NCBI GenBank assembly: GCA_937943665.1
Contig: CALEAR010000104.1
Location: 1 to 8,271, forward strand
Source of the DNA: an uncultured Alcanivoracaceae bacterium
GTDB taxonomy: Bacteria; Pseudomonadota; Gammaproteobacteria; Pseudomonadales; Alcanivoracaceae
Length of the DNA stretch: 8,271 nt
Direction: 5' to 3'
The translations under genes and the position numbers were made by a program. Of the stretch, positions 1 through 6,729 are shown one piece after another (within the stretch, counting starts at the first letter, position 1; the number at the start of each line of letters is the position of its first letter). The notes under the pieces are model-generated. The model worked only from the letters and a program-made list of their open reading frames with translations, did no database searches and was not told the origin of the DNA.

Positions 1-282
1 GGAGACTTGCTCTTAGGTGAGACCTGCCTCGACAATGGCGTTTTTCATGGCCACGTACGCGTAAGCGGCAGCATCACCCATAAAGCGGCGAGCTTTGCGC
101 TCAATGTGTTCGCTTAAATCAATTTGGGGAACCCCCGATATTTGACTGCGTAGGCCAAGTTCGCGATAGGTTTCATTGAAGCGAATACCGGATTTGCCGG
201 TTTTTAGCGCCTCGGTTACCGTTTGAAGATCATTGCCTAGGCAAGAAACAATGCCCATGCCGGTAATAACCACTCTTCTCAT
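1..282 (-). CDS. fabB: 3-oxoacyl-ACP synthase I, N-terminal part, with in-frame stop near the window edge
   Basis: Beta-ketoacyl-ACP synthase I is a cytoplasmic type II fatty acid synthase enzyme. It condenses malonyl-ACP with acyl-ACP and is needed to elongate the cis-3-decenoyl-ACP made by FabA. The first 89 residues match the FabB N-terminus: [17 protein letters not shown] at 1-17, [15 protein letters not shown] and the [15 protein letters not shown] region. The active-site Cys-His-His residues lie beyond the window. The ATG at 282-280 follows fabA by 11 bp; an AGGA overlapping the fabA stop codon (295-292) is 9 nt upstream and is a suitable ribosome binding site, so the pair is a fabAB operon. 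Oddity: codon 90 is TAA (15-13) and is followed in frame by E-Q-V-S. Pseudomonas-type homologues read AGLTEEQVSNPR here, so one base change (GAA to TAA) would explain the stop. The identity is secure; whether the gene is truly interrupted is not. Confidence 0.9.
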
Positions 283-293
283 AATCCTAATTC

Positions 294-812
294 CTAAAAA
301 CCATCAGTGGAGGTGAATAAGCCGACTTTAAGTTGTTTGGCGTGGTAGATTTCCTTGCCATCCACGGATACTGACCCATCTGCCAATCCCAAGGTAAGGC
401 CACGGGCAATCACGCGTTGTATATCAAGGCGGTAGGAAACCGTGCTGTGGGTGGGCAATACCTCTCCGGTAAACTTTAACTCACTTAATCCAAGTGCGCG
501 GCCTTTGCCTGGGTGGCCGCTCCAGCCCAGAAAAAATCCTAAAAGTTGCCAAAGGGCATCTAAGCCTAAACAGCCTGGCATCACAGGGTCTTCTAAAAAA
601 TGGCAATCAAAAAACCACAGTTCTGGCGTAATATCTAACTCAGCTTCCACATAGCCTTTACCATAGGTGCCGCCCTCTTGGTGGATGGCAGTGATGCGAT
701 CGAGCATCAACATGCCCGGCATTGGTAGGCGTGCGTTGCCTTCACCAAAGAGTTCCCCTTTTGCACAGGCGATGAGTTCTTCTTTATTAAAACTTGTTTT
801 TTTAGTATGCAT
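294..812 (-). CDS. fabA: 3-hydroxydecanoyl-ACP dehydratase / trans-2,cis-3-decenoyl-ACP isomerase
   Basis: FabA dehydrates 3-hydroxydecanoyl-ACP and isomerises the trans-2 product to cis-3-decenoyl-ACP, the branch point for anaerobic unsaturated fatty acid synthesis. It is a cytoplasmic hot-dog-fold homodimer. The 172-residue product equals the E. coli length. The catalytic His71 (in WFFDCHF) and Asp85 (in [14 protein letters not shown]) are at the E. coli positions, and the C-terminus [11 protein letters not shown] is the usual family end, so the TAG at 296-294 is the true stop. KGELFG near residue 20 and GKGRALG near 102-108 are also conserved. The ATG at 812-810 is preceded only by a weak purine-rich stretch (AGAGATAG). 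It is first in the operon, with fabB 11 bp downstream, and is transcribed divergently from ccmF. The FadR/FabR-type control known for this gene in other Gammaproteobacteria cannot be confirmed here, although a short palindrome lies in its leader. Confidence 0.97.
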   Translation of the reverse strand: MHTKKTSFNKEELIACAKGELFGEGNARLPMPGMLMLDRITAIHQEGGTYGKGYVEAELDITPELWFFDCHFLEDPVMPGCLGLDALWQLLGFFLGWSGHPGKGRALGLSELKFTGEVLPTHSTVSYRLDIQRVIARGLTLGLADGSVSVDGKEIYHAKQLKVGLFTSTDGF

Positions 813-834
813 TGTTATCTATCTCTGTAAACGA

Positions 835-846
835 GAACAGTGGTTC
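835..846. repeat. Short palindrome in the fabA leader
   Basis: GAAC-N4-GTTC, a perfect 4+4 inverted repeat, lies 23-34 bp upstream of the fabA ATG and downstream of the candidate -10. The place suits a repressor site of the TetR family that controls fabA and desaturase genes (FabR/DesT), but the arms are too short to assign. Confidence 0.25.
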
Positions 847-873
847 AGGGCCCACCTGGCCACGAAGAGCCAC

Positions 874-882
874 ATCATAACA
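874..882 (-). promoter_or_regulatory. Candidate extended -10 promoter for fabAB
   Basis: On the minus strand this reads TGTTATGAT: a TATGAT hexamer (5 of 6 to TATAAT) with the TGn extended -10 element. It lies about 60 bp upstream of the fabA start. No good -35 hexamer is found 16-18 bp further upstream, which an extended -10 can tolerate. This is a prediction from sequence only. Confidence 0.35.
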
Positions 883-903
883 AAATCTTAGAATAAGGCT
901 CTA

Positions 904-931
904 ACCTAGAAGGAATAAATTATGTCTAGGT
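904..931. repeat. Inverted repeat ACCTAGA-N14-TCTAGGT between fabA and ccmF
   Basis: Two perfect 7-bp arms (904-910 and 925-931) are separated by 14 AT-rich bases, so the arm centres are 21 bp apart, about two helical turns. That spacing suits a dimeric DNA-binding protein contacting one face of the helix. It lies between the two divergent promoter candidates. The regulator is unknown. Confidence 0.4.
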
Positions 932-1034
932 GTTGCAAATGATAAATAATTCTCACTAAATACAGGCATGTTAGCTTGTTTGTATGGTATCCCAATAAGT
1001 ACCCAAATTGTGTTTGGTTTGCGTTTTTTACATT

Positions 1035-1052
1035 GTGGCATAATGCTGCCAC
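1035..1052. repeat. Palindrome GTGGCA-N6-TGCCAC over the ccmF -10 region
   Basis: Perfect 6-bp arms are separated by TAATGC, giving the 18-bp site GTGGCATAATGCTGCCAC. It covers the candidate -10 of ccmF. This is the position and size expected of an operator for a dimeric repressor. I cannot name the regulator. Confidence 0.4.
1036..1044 (+). promoter_or_regulatory. Candidate extended -10 promoter for ccmFGHI
   Basis: TGGCATAAT contains a CATAAT hexamer (5 of 6 to TATAAT) preceded by TGn. A second -10-like hexamer, TATAAG, is at 1053-1058. The T-rich stretch around 1013-1029 has no well-spaced consensus -35. The site is 53 bp upstream of the ccmF start codon and overlaps an 18-bp palindrome. 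Confidence 0.35.
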
Positions 1053-1096
1053 TATAAGGCCCTTGCGTCTTGGTTTAAGTACCCTGAGGAGTCATC

Positions 1097-3058
1097 GTGA
1101 TAGTAGAGATTGGACACTTTGCCGTTTGGTTAGCGTTGGGATTAGCACTGCTGCAATCCTTTGCGCCTTTACTTGGCACTTGGAAACAGCAAGCAAGTTG
1201 GATAAACCTTGCAAGACCCTTGGCCAAGATGCAATTTTTGCTGGTGAGCATTGCGATTGTGGCCTTGGGTTGGGCCTTTTATAGCAATGATTTTAGTGTC
1301 ACCTATGTGGCTAACCACTCAAACTCAGACTTACCTTGGGGGTATCGCTTATCCGCCATCTGGGGTGGGCATGAAGGTTCCCTACTATTATGGATTTGGA
1401 TGCTGGCCGCTTGGGGAGCTGCGGTGGCCTTGCTAAGCCGTTCTGTGCCCGCTTCCATGGTGGCTAAGGTGCTAGCGGTAATGGGCATGATAGCGGTGGG
1501 GTTCTTATCCTTTATGTTGTTCACTTCGAACCCTTTTGATCGCATGTTGCCTTGGTTCCCCATTGATGGCGCAGACCTTAACCCCTTGCTCCAGGACCCA
1601 GGGTTAGTGGTACACCCGCCCATGCTTTATATGGGATATGTGGGTTTCTCGGTGGCATTTGCGTTTGCGGTGGCGGGGTTAATTTCTGGCCGTTTAGATC
1701 CTGCGTGGGCACGTTGGGCGCGTCCCTGGACCACGGTGGCTTGGGCCTTTTTAACCGTGGGTATTGCGCTGGGATCTTGGTGGGCCTATTACGAGTTGGG
1801 TTGGGGGGGCTGGTGGTTCTGGGACCCTGTGGAAAACGCCTCCTTTATGCCTTGGCTTTCCGGCAGCGCTTTGCTGCACTCCTTAGCGGTAACTGAAAAA
1901 CGTAATCTCTTCCGTGCGTGGACAGTGTTGTTGGCCATTCTCACTTTCTCCTTAAGTTTGCTAGGCACCTTCTTAGTGCGCTCAGGGGTCTTAACCTCGG
2001 TGCATGCTTTTGCCAACGACCCCGCCCGAGGCACCTTTATTTTAATCTTCCTCGCTGTAGTGGCCGGTGGGTCCTTGCTGCTCTTCGCCATGCGCGCTCC
2101 CTTATTACAAAACAAAAGTGGCTTTAAGCTGTTATCGCGCGAAACCTTCCTGTTAGGAAATAACCTGCTATTACTCACTGCCACCTTTGTGGTGTTAATG
2201 GGCACCTTATTCCCCCTCATTGGGGATGCCATGGATGTGCGTATTTCCATTAGCGGCCCTTACTTTAATGCCTTCTTTGTGCCATTAACCCTACTGTTAA
2301 TGGCCATTTTGGTGCCAGGTGTGATTGCTAATTGGAAGCGTCATCGCTGGGCTGCCTTGAAGGCCCCTTTAGCTTGGGCGGCGATTGGCGGGGTGATCGT
2401 GGGCTTTTTAGCCTCTCTGTGGCCTGAACCCACGAGCTTTGTGGGCACCTTGGCCATGATCATGGTGATGTATGTGGTGATTGGCCACTTGTATGATTGG
2501 TATAAAAAAGCCACAGCTTTCCGCCAGGGGCTATGGCGTGGTAGCCGTCGATTACAACGCAGCTATTACGGCATGATTTTAGCCCACTGCGGATTGGCTT
2601 TAGTGGTGGCAGGTATCACCATGGTGACCCACCATGAAATTGAGCGCGATGTGCGTATGGTGCCTGGGGATACGGTGAGCGTGGGTGGCTTTGATTTCAC
2701 CTTTGAAGATGTGAAGCCTCGCAAAGGGCCCAACTATGATGCCATGCGCGGCACCTTCCTAGTGGAGAAAAACGGCCGCAAAGTCACCTATATGTACCCT
2801 GAGAAACGGAATTACCGAGTGGCCCAGCAGGTGATGACGCAGGTGGCGTTGCGCCCTGGGTTGATTTTCGATTTGTACGTGGCCCTGGGTGAGGAACTCG
2901 ATATGCCAGGTGCTTGGGCAGTGCGGGTTTACTATAAACCGGGCGTGCGTTGGTTGTGGTTGGGTGCGTTAATTATGGCCATTGGTGGCATATTGGCCGC
3001 CATGGATAAACGTTATCGCAAGCCCATGCCTAAAGGTCAGCAGGAGCAAACAGCATGA
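1097..3058 (+). CDS. ccmF: Cytochrome c heme lyase subunit CcmF
   Basis: CcmF is the large membrane subunit of the CcmF-CcmH-CcmI heme ligation complex of System I. It takes heme from holo-CcmE and attaches it to the CXXCH cysteines of apocytochrome c on the periplasmic side. The 653-residue polytopic protein is full length and collinear with E. coli CcmF. It has WGGHEGSLLLW (89-99), the tryptophan-rich WWD signature WGGWWFWDPVENASFMPWL (236-254), and the conserved histidines His173 (VHPPMLYMG), His261 (LLHSLAVTE), His303 (SVHAFA) and His497 (LAHCGLA), which correspond to its proposed heme-binding residues. A large periplasmic segment (about 508-615) precedes the last membrane span (about 617-635). 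The start is GTG at 1097, with GAGGAG 5 nt upstream. The stop overlaps the ccmG ATG (ATGA). It heads the cluster: no ccmE or ccmD precedes it. Confidence 0.97.
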   Translation: MIVEIGHFAVWLALGLALLQSFAPLLGTWKQQASWINLARPLAKMQFLLVSIAIVALGWAFYSNDFSVTYVANHSNSDLPWGYRLSAIWGGHEGSLLLWIWMLAAWGAAVALLSRSVPASMVAKVLAVMGMIAVGFLSFMLFTSNPFDRMLPWFPIDGADLNPLLQDPGLVVHPPMLYMGYVGFSVAFAFAVAGLISGRLDPAWARWARPWTTVAWAFLTVGIALGSWWAYYELGWGGWWFWDPVENASFMPWLSGSALLHSLAVTEKRNLFRAWTVLLAILTFSLSLLGTFLVRSGVLTSVHAFANDPARGTFILIFLAVVAGGSLLLFAMRAPLLQNKSGFKLLSRETFLLGNNLLLLTATFVVLMGTLFPLIGDAMDVRISISGPYFNAFFVPLTLLLMAILVPGVIANWKRHRWAALKAPLAWAAIGGVIVGFLASLWPEPTSFVGTLAMIMVMYVVIGHLYDWYKKATAFRQGLWRGSRRLQRSYYGMILAHCGLALVVAGITMVTHHEIERDVRMVPGDTVSVGGFDFTFEDVKPRKGPNYDAMRGTFLVEKNGRKVTYMYPEKRNYRVAQQVMTQVALRPGLIFDLYVALGEELDMPGAWAVRVYYKPGVRWLWLGALIMAIGGILAAMDKRYRKPMPKGQQEQTA

Positions 3059-3618
3059 GAGCCAGTATTTGGTTGATTCCAGTGGTGTTGTTTTTTGCCT
3101 TGGCCGCCTTGCTTTATGCAAGCCTTGGCCGTGATACAGAAACCTTGCCCTCGGCACTGATTAATCAACCGGTGCCGGCCTTTGCCTTGCCGGATTTGTT
3201 GGATGAAAACACAGTGCACACCGAGGCCATTTTTGAGGGGCGCTGGGCCTTGCTTAACGTTTGGGGTAGCTGGTGTCCCACCTGTTATGTGGAGCACCCC
3301 TACTTTATGCAGCTAGCGGAGCAGGGCGTGGATATTGTGGGGGTGAACTATAAAGATGCCAAAGATAAGGCCGAAAAGTACTTGATGGATCTTGGCAATC
3401 CTTATAGCGAGATCATAGTGGATAGGGAAGGGGATTTTGCCTTAGATCTTGGTGTGTATGGCGCTCCTGAAACCTATTTGATTAATCCTGATGGCATTAT
3501 TTTGGTGCGTCACGCCGGTGAAGTGAATGCACAGGTGTGGGAAGAAAAGTTTCAACCTCACTTGCCATCCAGTGTTGATGCCACTGTGGTGCCCGCGCCT
3601 GCGGCGCCCATGCCTTGA
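3055..3618 (+). CDS. ccmG: Thiol:disulfide interchange protein CcmG (DsbE)
   Basis: CcmG is a membrane-anchored periplasmic thioredoxin-like protein. It takes electrons from DsbD/CcdA and reduces the disulfide of apocytochrome c, or of the CcmH intermediate, before heme attachment. An uncleaved N-terminal anchor spans about residues 5-23. The thioredoxin fold follows with the redox motif WCPTC (Cys74 and Cys77) and the cis-proline loop GAPET (Pro138). At 187 residues it is near family length, with a short Pro/Ala-rich tail (VPAPAAPMP) beyond the domain. The start ATG overlaps the ccmF stop by 4 bp, implying translational coupling; ccmH starts 14 bp after its stop. The acidic GVNYKDAKDKAEKYL segment and the position between ccmF and ccmH identify it as CcmG rather than a general DsbA or ResA protein. 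Confidence 0.96.
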   Translation: MRASIWLIPVVLFFALAALLYASLGRDTETLPSALINQPVPAFALPDLLDENTVHTEAIFEGRWALLNVWGSWCPTCYVEHPYFMQLAEQGVDIVGVNYKDAKDKAEKYLMDLGNPYSEIIVDREGDFALDLGVYGAPETYLINPDGIILVRHAGEVNAQVWEEKFQPHLPSSVDATVVPAPAAPMP

Positions 3619-3619
3619 G

Positions 3620-3632
3620 AAAGGAGCCAAGG
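3620..3632 (+). promoter_or_regulatory. Ribosome binding site fixing the ccmH start
   Basis: AAAGGAG at 3620-3626 lies 6 nt before ATG 3633. It begins 2 nt after the ccmG stop and lies downstream of the alternative TTG at 3615, which has no such site. It therefore decides for the ATG. Confidence 0.7.
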
Positions 3633-4046
3633 ATGAGAGGGTTATTAGTTACGTTATTGATGATTATCAGTATGGCTGCGCAGGGCTTCGATATTTATGA
3701 GTTCGATACGGCAGAGCAAGAACAGCGCTATCGTAAGCTTATTACTGAATTGCGTTGCCCCAAGTGCCAAAACCAAAGTATTGGTGATTCCGATGCGGAT
3801 ATCGCTGAGGATATGCGTCGCAAAACCGCTGAGTTAATTAATGAAGGCAAAACCGATAAAGAAGTGGTGGAGTATTTTCGTGCTCGCTATGGTGATTTCG
3901 TGAGCTACCGCCCCCCCATGGATGCCACCACAGTGGTGTTATGGTTTGGTCCTGCGGTTATTTTGTTGCTTGGTGTTTTCGGAGTGGTGTTTGCTGTGCG
4001 ACGAGCCCTACGGCGCCAATTAGATGACGATGAGGAAACCCTATGA
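3633..4046 (+). CDS. ccmH: Cytochrome c maturation protein CcmH (CycL type)
   Basis: CcmH is a periplasm-facing membrane thiol protein that holds or reduces the apocytochrome c heme-binding site and works with CcmF and CcmI. With the ATG at 3633 the product is 137 residues. A signal peptide (about 1-17) is followed by the three-helix CcmH domain with the redox motif LRCPKCQNQSIGDSDADIA (Cys42 and Cys45), then KTDKEVVEYFRARYGDFV, and a C-terminal membrane anchor (about 101-122) ending in a basic and then acidic cytoplasmic tail. A longer TTG start at 3615 adds six charged residues before the signal peptide and lacks a Shine-Dalgarno site, so I prefer 3633. This is the stand-alone short CcmH, not the fused E. 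coli form. Its stop overlaps the ccmI ATG by 4 bp. Confidence 0.94.
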   Translation: MRGLLVTLLMIISMAAQGFDIYEFDTAEQEQRYRKLITELRCPKCQNQSIGDSDADIAEDMRRKTAELINEGKTDKEVVEYFRARYGDFVSYRPPMDATTVVLWFGPAVILLLGVFGVVFAVRRALRRQLDDDEETL

Positions 4047-5077
4047 ATATGTTGTTGATTGCTGCGGCTGTGGCTTTTTTGTTGGCCATGGGGCTGTGGT
4101 TATTGTGGTTCTTTATTCGAGAATCCCGTAGCGAGCAAACCCCGACCACAGCCACAGCGATAGTTGCCTTGGTGCTTGGTTTAGGGTTGGGAGTGTTCTT
4201 GTATTGGAGCACGGGTTACAAGGAGGGCACTCTCGGGTTACTCGAAGATCGTTTAACCTTGGCAGAAGAGGTGGATAAGGTAATCGATGGCCAAGCCAGT
4301 ATTTTCGATGACCGCGAAAAAACGTGGGCTATGGCTCGGTTATTGCAACATCGATTAATTAACCGCCCCTCAGCAGCAGGTTGGTTGGAGTTGAGCCAGT
4401 TTATGCAAATGTCCCAGGCCATTCCCATGGCTAAGGAAGCCGCCGAAAATGCCCTTGCCTTAGAGGATGATGTGGATGGGCGCTTATGGATGGCGCAATT
4501 GGCCCTAGAGGAAAACCAAGGCGCCTTAAATCAGGAAGCCTATGGGCACTTGCATGTGGCCCTATTAAAGGAGCCTGAACACGATGGTGCTTGGTTGATG
4601 TTGGCCATGGCAGCCACTGAGGCTGGTGAATACGATTTGGCTGAGGATGCTTGGAAATCCTTACTGTCGCGCCATCAAGCGGATGATAATACGCGCGCTT
4701 TGCTTGAACGCAGCTTGGCCTTTGTGCAGGAGCAAAAGGAACTCACAGGATCCATGCGATCCCTCACTGTGGAAGTGGAAGCGCAAGAAGGAATTTCTCG
4801 CGGCGGCACCCTGTTTGTGTATGTGCGTCGCGAGGGCAGTACGGGTCAACCCTTGGCGGCACGTCGTGTGTTGGTGAATCGATTTCCTGTCACAGTGGAG
4901 CTCTCTAGCGGTGATTGGTTAAGCCGCTATGTGGACCCTGCAGATGAGACTTTAGTTGTGGGTGCGCGCTATAGCCGCAGTGCTAGCACAGATGTGTCTG
5001 ATGCCCAGTTCATCAGTGATGTAAAGCCATGGCCAAGTGATGACGCCCTTGCCCTAACATTGAAAAAGGCGGAATAG
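4043..5077 (+). CDS. ccmI: Cytochrome c biogenesis protein CcmI (CycH), short-loop form
   Basis: CcmI is the apocytochrome c chaperone of the heme ligation complex. Its periplasmic TPR domain binds the C-terminal helix of class I c-type apocytochromes and delivers them to CcmH and CcmF. Visible parts of the 344-residue product are: membrane span 1 (about 3-25), membrane span 2 (about 37-56), three TPR-like helical pairs (about 111-141, 145-178 and 181-211), and a beta-rich C-terminal domain (about 240-330) with LTVEVEA, GTLFVYVRR, PLAARRVLV and VVGARYSRS, as in the Pseudomonas-type CcmI tail. Oddity: only about 11 residues join the two spans, whereas the usual family has a long cytoplasmic loop with a leucine-zipper-like helix. 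It overlaps ccmH (ATGA), with GAGGAAA 4 nt before the ATG; a second ATG two codons on is also possible. The operon appears to end here. Confidence 0.88.
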   Translation: MNMLLIAAAVAFLLAMGLWLLWFFIRESRSEQTPTTATAIVALVLGLGLGVFLYWSTGYKEGTLGLLEDRLTLAEEVDKVIDGQASIFDDREKTWAMARLLQHRLINRPSAAGWLELSQFMQMSQAIPMAKEAAENALALEDDVDGRLWMAQLALEENQGALNQEAYGHLHVALLKEPEHDGAWLMLAMAATEAGEYDLAEDAWKSLLSRHQADDNTRALLERSLAFVQEQKELTGSMRSLTVEVEAQEGISRGGTLFVYVRREGSTGQPLAARRVLVNRFPVTVELSSGDWLSRYVDPADETLVVGARYSRSASTDVSDAQFISDVKPWPSDDALALTLKKAE

Positions 5078-5091
5078 ATTTTAGGCTTGGC

Positions 5092-5121
5092 TTGTTGAAT
5101 AGTGTGTAGCAGTGCTAGAAT
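5092..5121 (+). promoter_or_regulatory. Candidate adk promoter
   Basis: TTGTTG (5092-5097), an 18-bp spacer and TAGAAT (5116-5121) form a plausible sigma-70 promoter. The -10 is 5 of 6 to consensus and has the extended TGn element (TGC, 5113-5115). It lies just after the ccmI stop and about 70 bp before the adk ATG. No terminator with a T tract separates ccmI from it, so read-through from the ccm operon is also possible. Confidence 0.45.
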
Positions 5122-5143
5122 TCACCACTTTTACGCAGGCCAA

Positions 5144-5174
5144 CCGCTCATACTGTGCGGATGACCACAGTGGT
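5144..5174. repeat. Two small dyads in the adk leader
   Basis: CCGC (5144-5147) pairs with GCGG (5157-5160) around a 9-nt loop. ACCACAGTGGT (5164-5174) is a perfect 5+1+5 palindrome that ends a few bases before the adk ribosome binding site (GGAGAG, 5179-5184). The sequence is clear, but any role as operator or leader structure is conjecture. Confidence 0.3.
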
Positions 5175-5176
5175 AA

Positions 5177-5842
<666 letters not shown>

Positions 5843-5853
5843 GTATGGTTAAG

Positions 5854-5875
5854 CATGGCAGCCGCTGCTGCCATG
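5854..5875 (+). terminator. Hairpin after adk without a T tract
   Basis: CATGGCAGC (5854-5862) and GCTGCCATG (5867-5875) form a perfect GC-rich 9-bp stem with a CGCT loop, starting 11 bp after the adk stop. The bases that follow (TGCGCTGCTTG) have no run of T, so it is not a canonical intrinsic terminator. It could stabilise the adk mRNA 3' end or mark a Rho-dependent end. Confidence 0.45.
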
Positions 5876-5922
5876 TGCGCTGCTTGTCCCTCCCTTCCGT
5901 AGGAAAATTCTGTATAACCTCA

Positions 5923-5948
5923 TTCTGAGCTATACCTGATCCTCAGAA
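5923..5948. repeat. Palindrome upstream of the minC -10
   Basis: TTCTGAG (5923-5929) and CTCAGAA (5942-5948) are perfect 7-bp arms 12 nt apart (centre to centre 19 bp). They end 7 bp before the consensus TATAAT at 5956, so the repeat covers the -35 region, which itself is poor. This suggests an operator or activator site. The regulator is unknown. Confidence 0.4.
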
Positions 5949-5955
5949 AACCTCC

Positions 5956-5961
5956 TATAAT
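5956..5961 (+). promoter_or_regulatory. Candidate -10 of the minCDE promoter
   Basis: This is a perfect TATAAT, about 50 bp upstream of the minC start. The hexamer 17 bp upstream (5933-5938, TACCTG) does not resemble TTGACA, so the promoter may be weak or need an activator, perhaps through the palindrome at 5923-5948. A TATAAC at 5913-5918 is a weaker alternative. Confidence 0.45.
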
Positions 5962-6011
5962 GCCTGCTGGTTCACATTAAGTGGCAAATAACAATTAAAG
6001 GAAGCGCAACT

Positions 6012-6713
6012 GTGCCATTGGAACAAACGGATACCGATGTTGTTGAGTTTAAGGGTCGCATGTTGATGGTCACCGTGTTGCAGGTGAAGCAAGCGGCCCT
6101 CGATAAAGTTAATCAAGCCTTATTAGCACAACTAGATAACGCCCAAGAGTGGCTTAGAGATGTGGCACTGGTGCTGGATTTCCCACCCAATAGTGATCCC
6201 GTTTTCATTCACGAAGTGGTGAGCATGGTGCGCTTGCACGGCTTAAACTTGGTGGCTGTATCCCAAGCATCGCAGGTACCCGAGGAGGTGTTGATCCCCT
6301 TGGAGCTTGGCGTGGTGGCGCTTTCCTCTCGAGGAGGGCGCACCCTTAGCGAGAAAGAAAGCACTCCCGCGATGAAGGAAGTGGTGGAAACTGTGCTGAT
6401 CGAGCAGCCCGTGCGCTCTGGCCAACAAGTGTACAGCCGTGGGGATCTCATCGTTATGAGCTCTGTGGGTACGGGCGCCGAACTGATGGCCGAAGGCCAT
6501 ATCCATGTGTACGGTAATTTGCGCGGTCGCGCCATGGCTGGGGTGCGAGGCAATACCAATGCCCGAATTTTTTGCCAGCGGCTAAATGCAGAGTTGGTAT
6601 CTGTGGCAGGCCATTACTACGTGGCTGAGGATTTACCAGAGAAACTGCAAAACAAAGCTGTGCAAATATCACTGAATGTGGAAGCATTAGAAATACAGCC
6701 ACTTAATGCATAA
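6012..6713 (+). CDS. minC: Septum site-determining protein MinC
   Basis: MinC is the FtsZ-antagonising part of the Min system. Recruited to the polar membrane by MinD-ATP, it blocks Z-ring assembly away from midcell. The 233-residue product (231 in E. coli) has an N-terminal FtsZ-binding domain (about 9-105, starting VEFKGRMLMVTVL), a Ser/Glu/Lys-rich linker (about 106-130) and the C-terminal beta-helix dimerisation and MinD-binding domain, with PVRSGQQVYSRGDLIV (133-148), EGHIHVYGNLRGRAMAG (161-177), and ARIFCQRLNAELVSVAG. The start is GTG at 6012, preceded by AAAGGAAG with 7 nt spacing; no ATG fits as well. The stop is a tandem TAATAA. It is first of minCDE, with minD 30 bp downstream. Confidence 0.96.
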   Translation: MPLEQTDTDVVEFKGRMLMVTVLQVKQAALDKVNQALLAQLDNAQEWLRDVALVLDFPPNSDPVFIHEVVSMVRLHGLNLVAVSQASQVPEEVLIPLELGVVALSSRGGRTLSEKESTPAMKEVVETVLIEQPVRSGQQVYSRGDLIVMSSVGTGAELMAEGHIHVYGNLRGRAMAGVRGNTNARIFCQRLNAELVSVAGHYYVAEDLPEKLQNKAVQISLNVEALEIQPLNA

Positions 6714-6729
6714 TAAAGATATGGCTCAT

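Larger units (their letters stand above)
813..1096. promoter_or_regulatory. Divergent intergenic region between fabA and ccmF
   Basis: This is 284 bp of AT-rich DNA between two divergent start codons, so it must hold the promoters of both fabAB and ccmFGHI. I find no convincing gene in it; the reading frame that begins at 976 overlaps ccmF out of frame and has no family resemblance. It holds a fabA-direction extended -10 (874-882), a ccmF-direction extended -10 (1036-1044) and inverted repeats at 835-846, 904-931 and 1035-1052, each listed separately. Confidence 0.8.

Noticed and set aside
939..957. Fur-box-like AT-rich stretch (TGATAAATAATTCTCA)
   Set aside because: The half-sites match imperfectly (5 of 7) and have 7-2-7 spacing rather than 7-1-7; agreement with the 19-bp consensus is not clearly above background in AT-rich DNA.
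1036..1050. Sigma-54 promoter (TGGCA...TGC)
   Set aside because: The GG and GC elements are 11 bp apart rather than the required 12, and the match is better explained by the palindrome.
976..1284. 102-residue reading frame upstream of and overlapping ccmF
   Set aside because: It overlaps the conserved ccmF start in another frame, has no ribosome binding site or recognisable domain, and is explained as a shadow.
1789..2250. 153-residue minus-strand frame inside ccmF
   Set aside because: It lies wholly opposite the conserved CcmF WWD and following membrane region; its lysine/serine-rich composition is an antisense artefact.
3615..3632. TTG start extending ccmH by six residues
   Set aside because: It overlaps the ccmG stop, has no Shine-Dalgarno site, and would put charged residues before the signal peptide.
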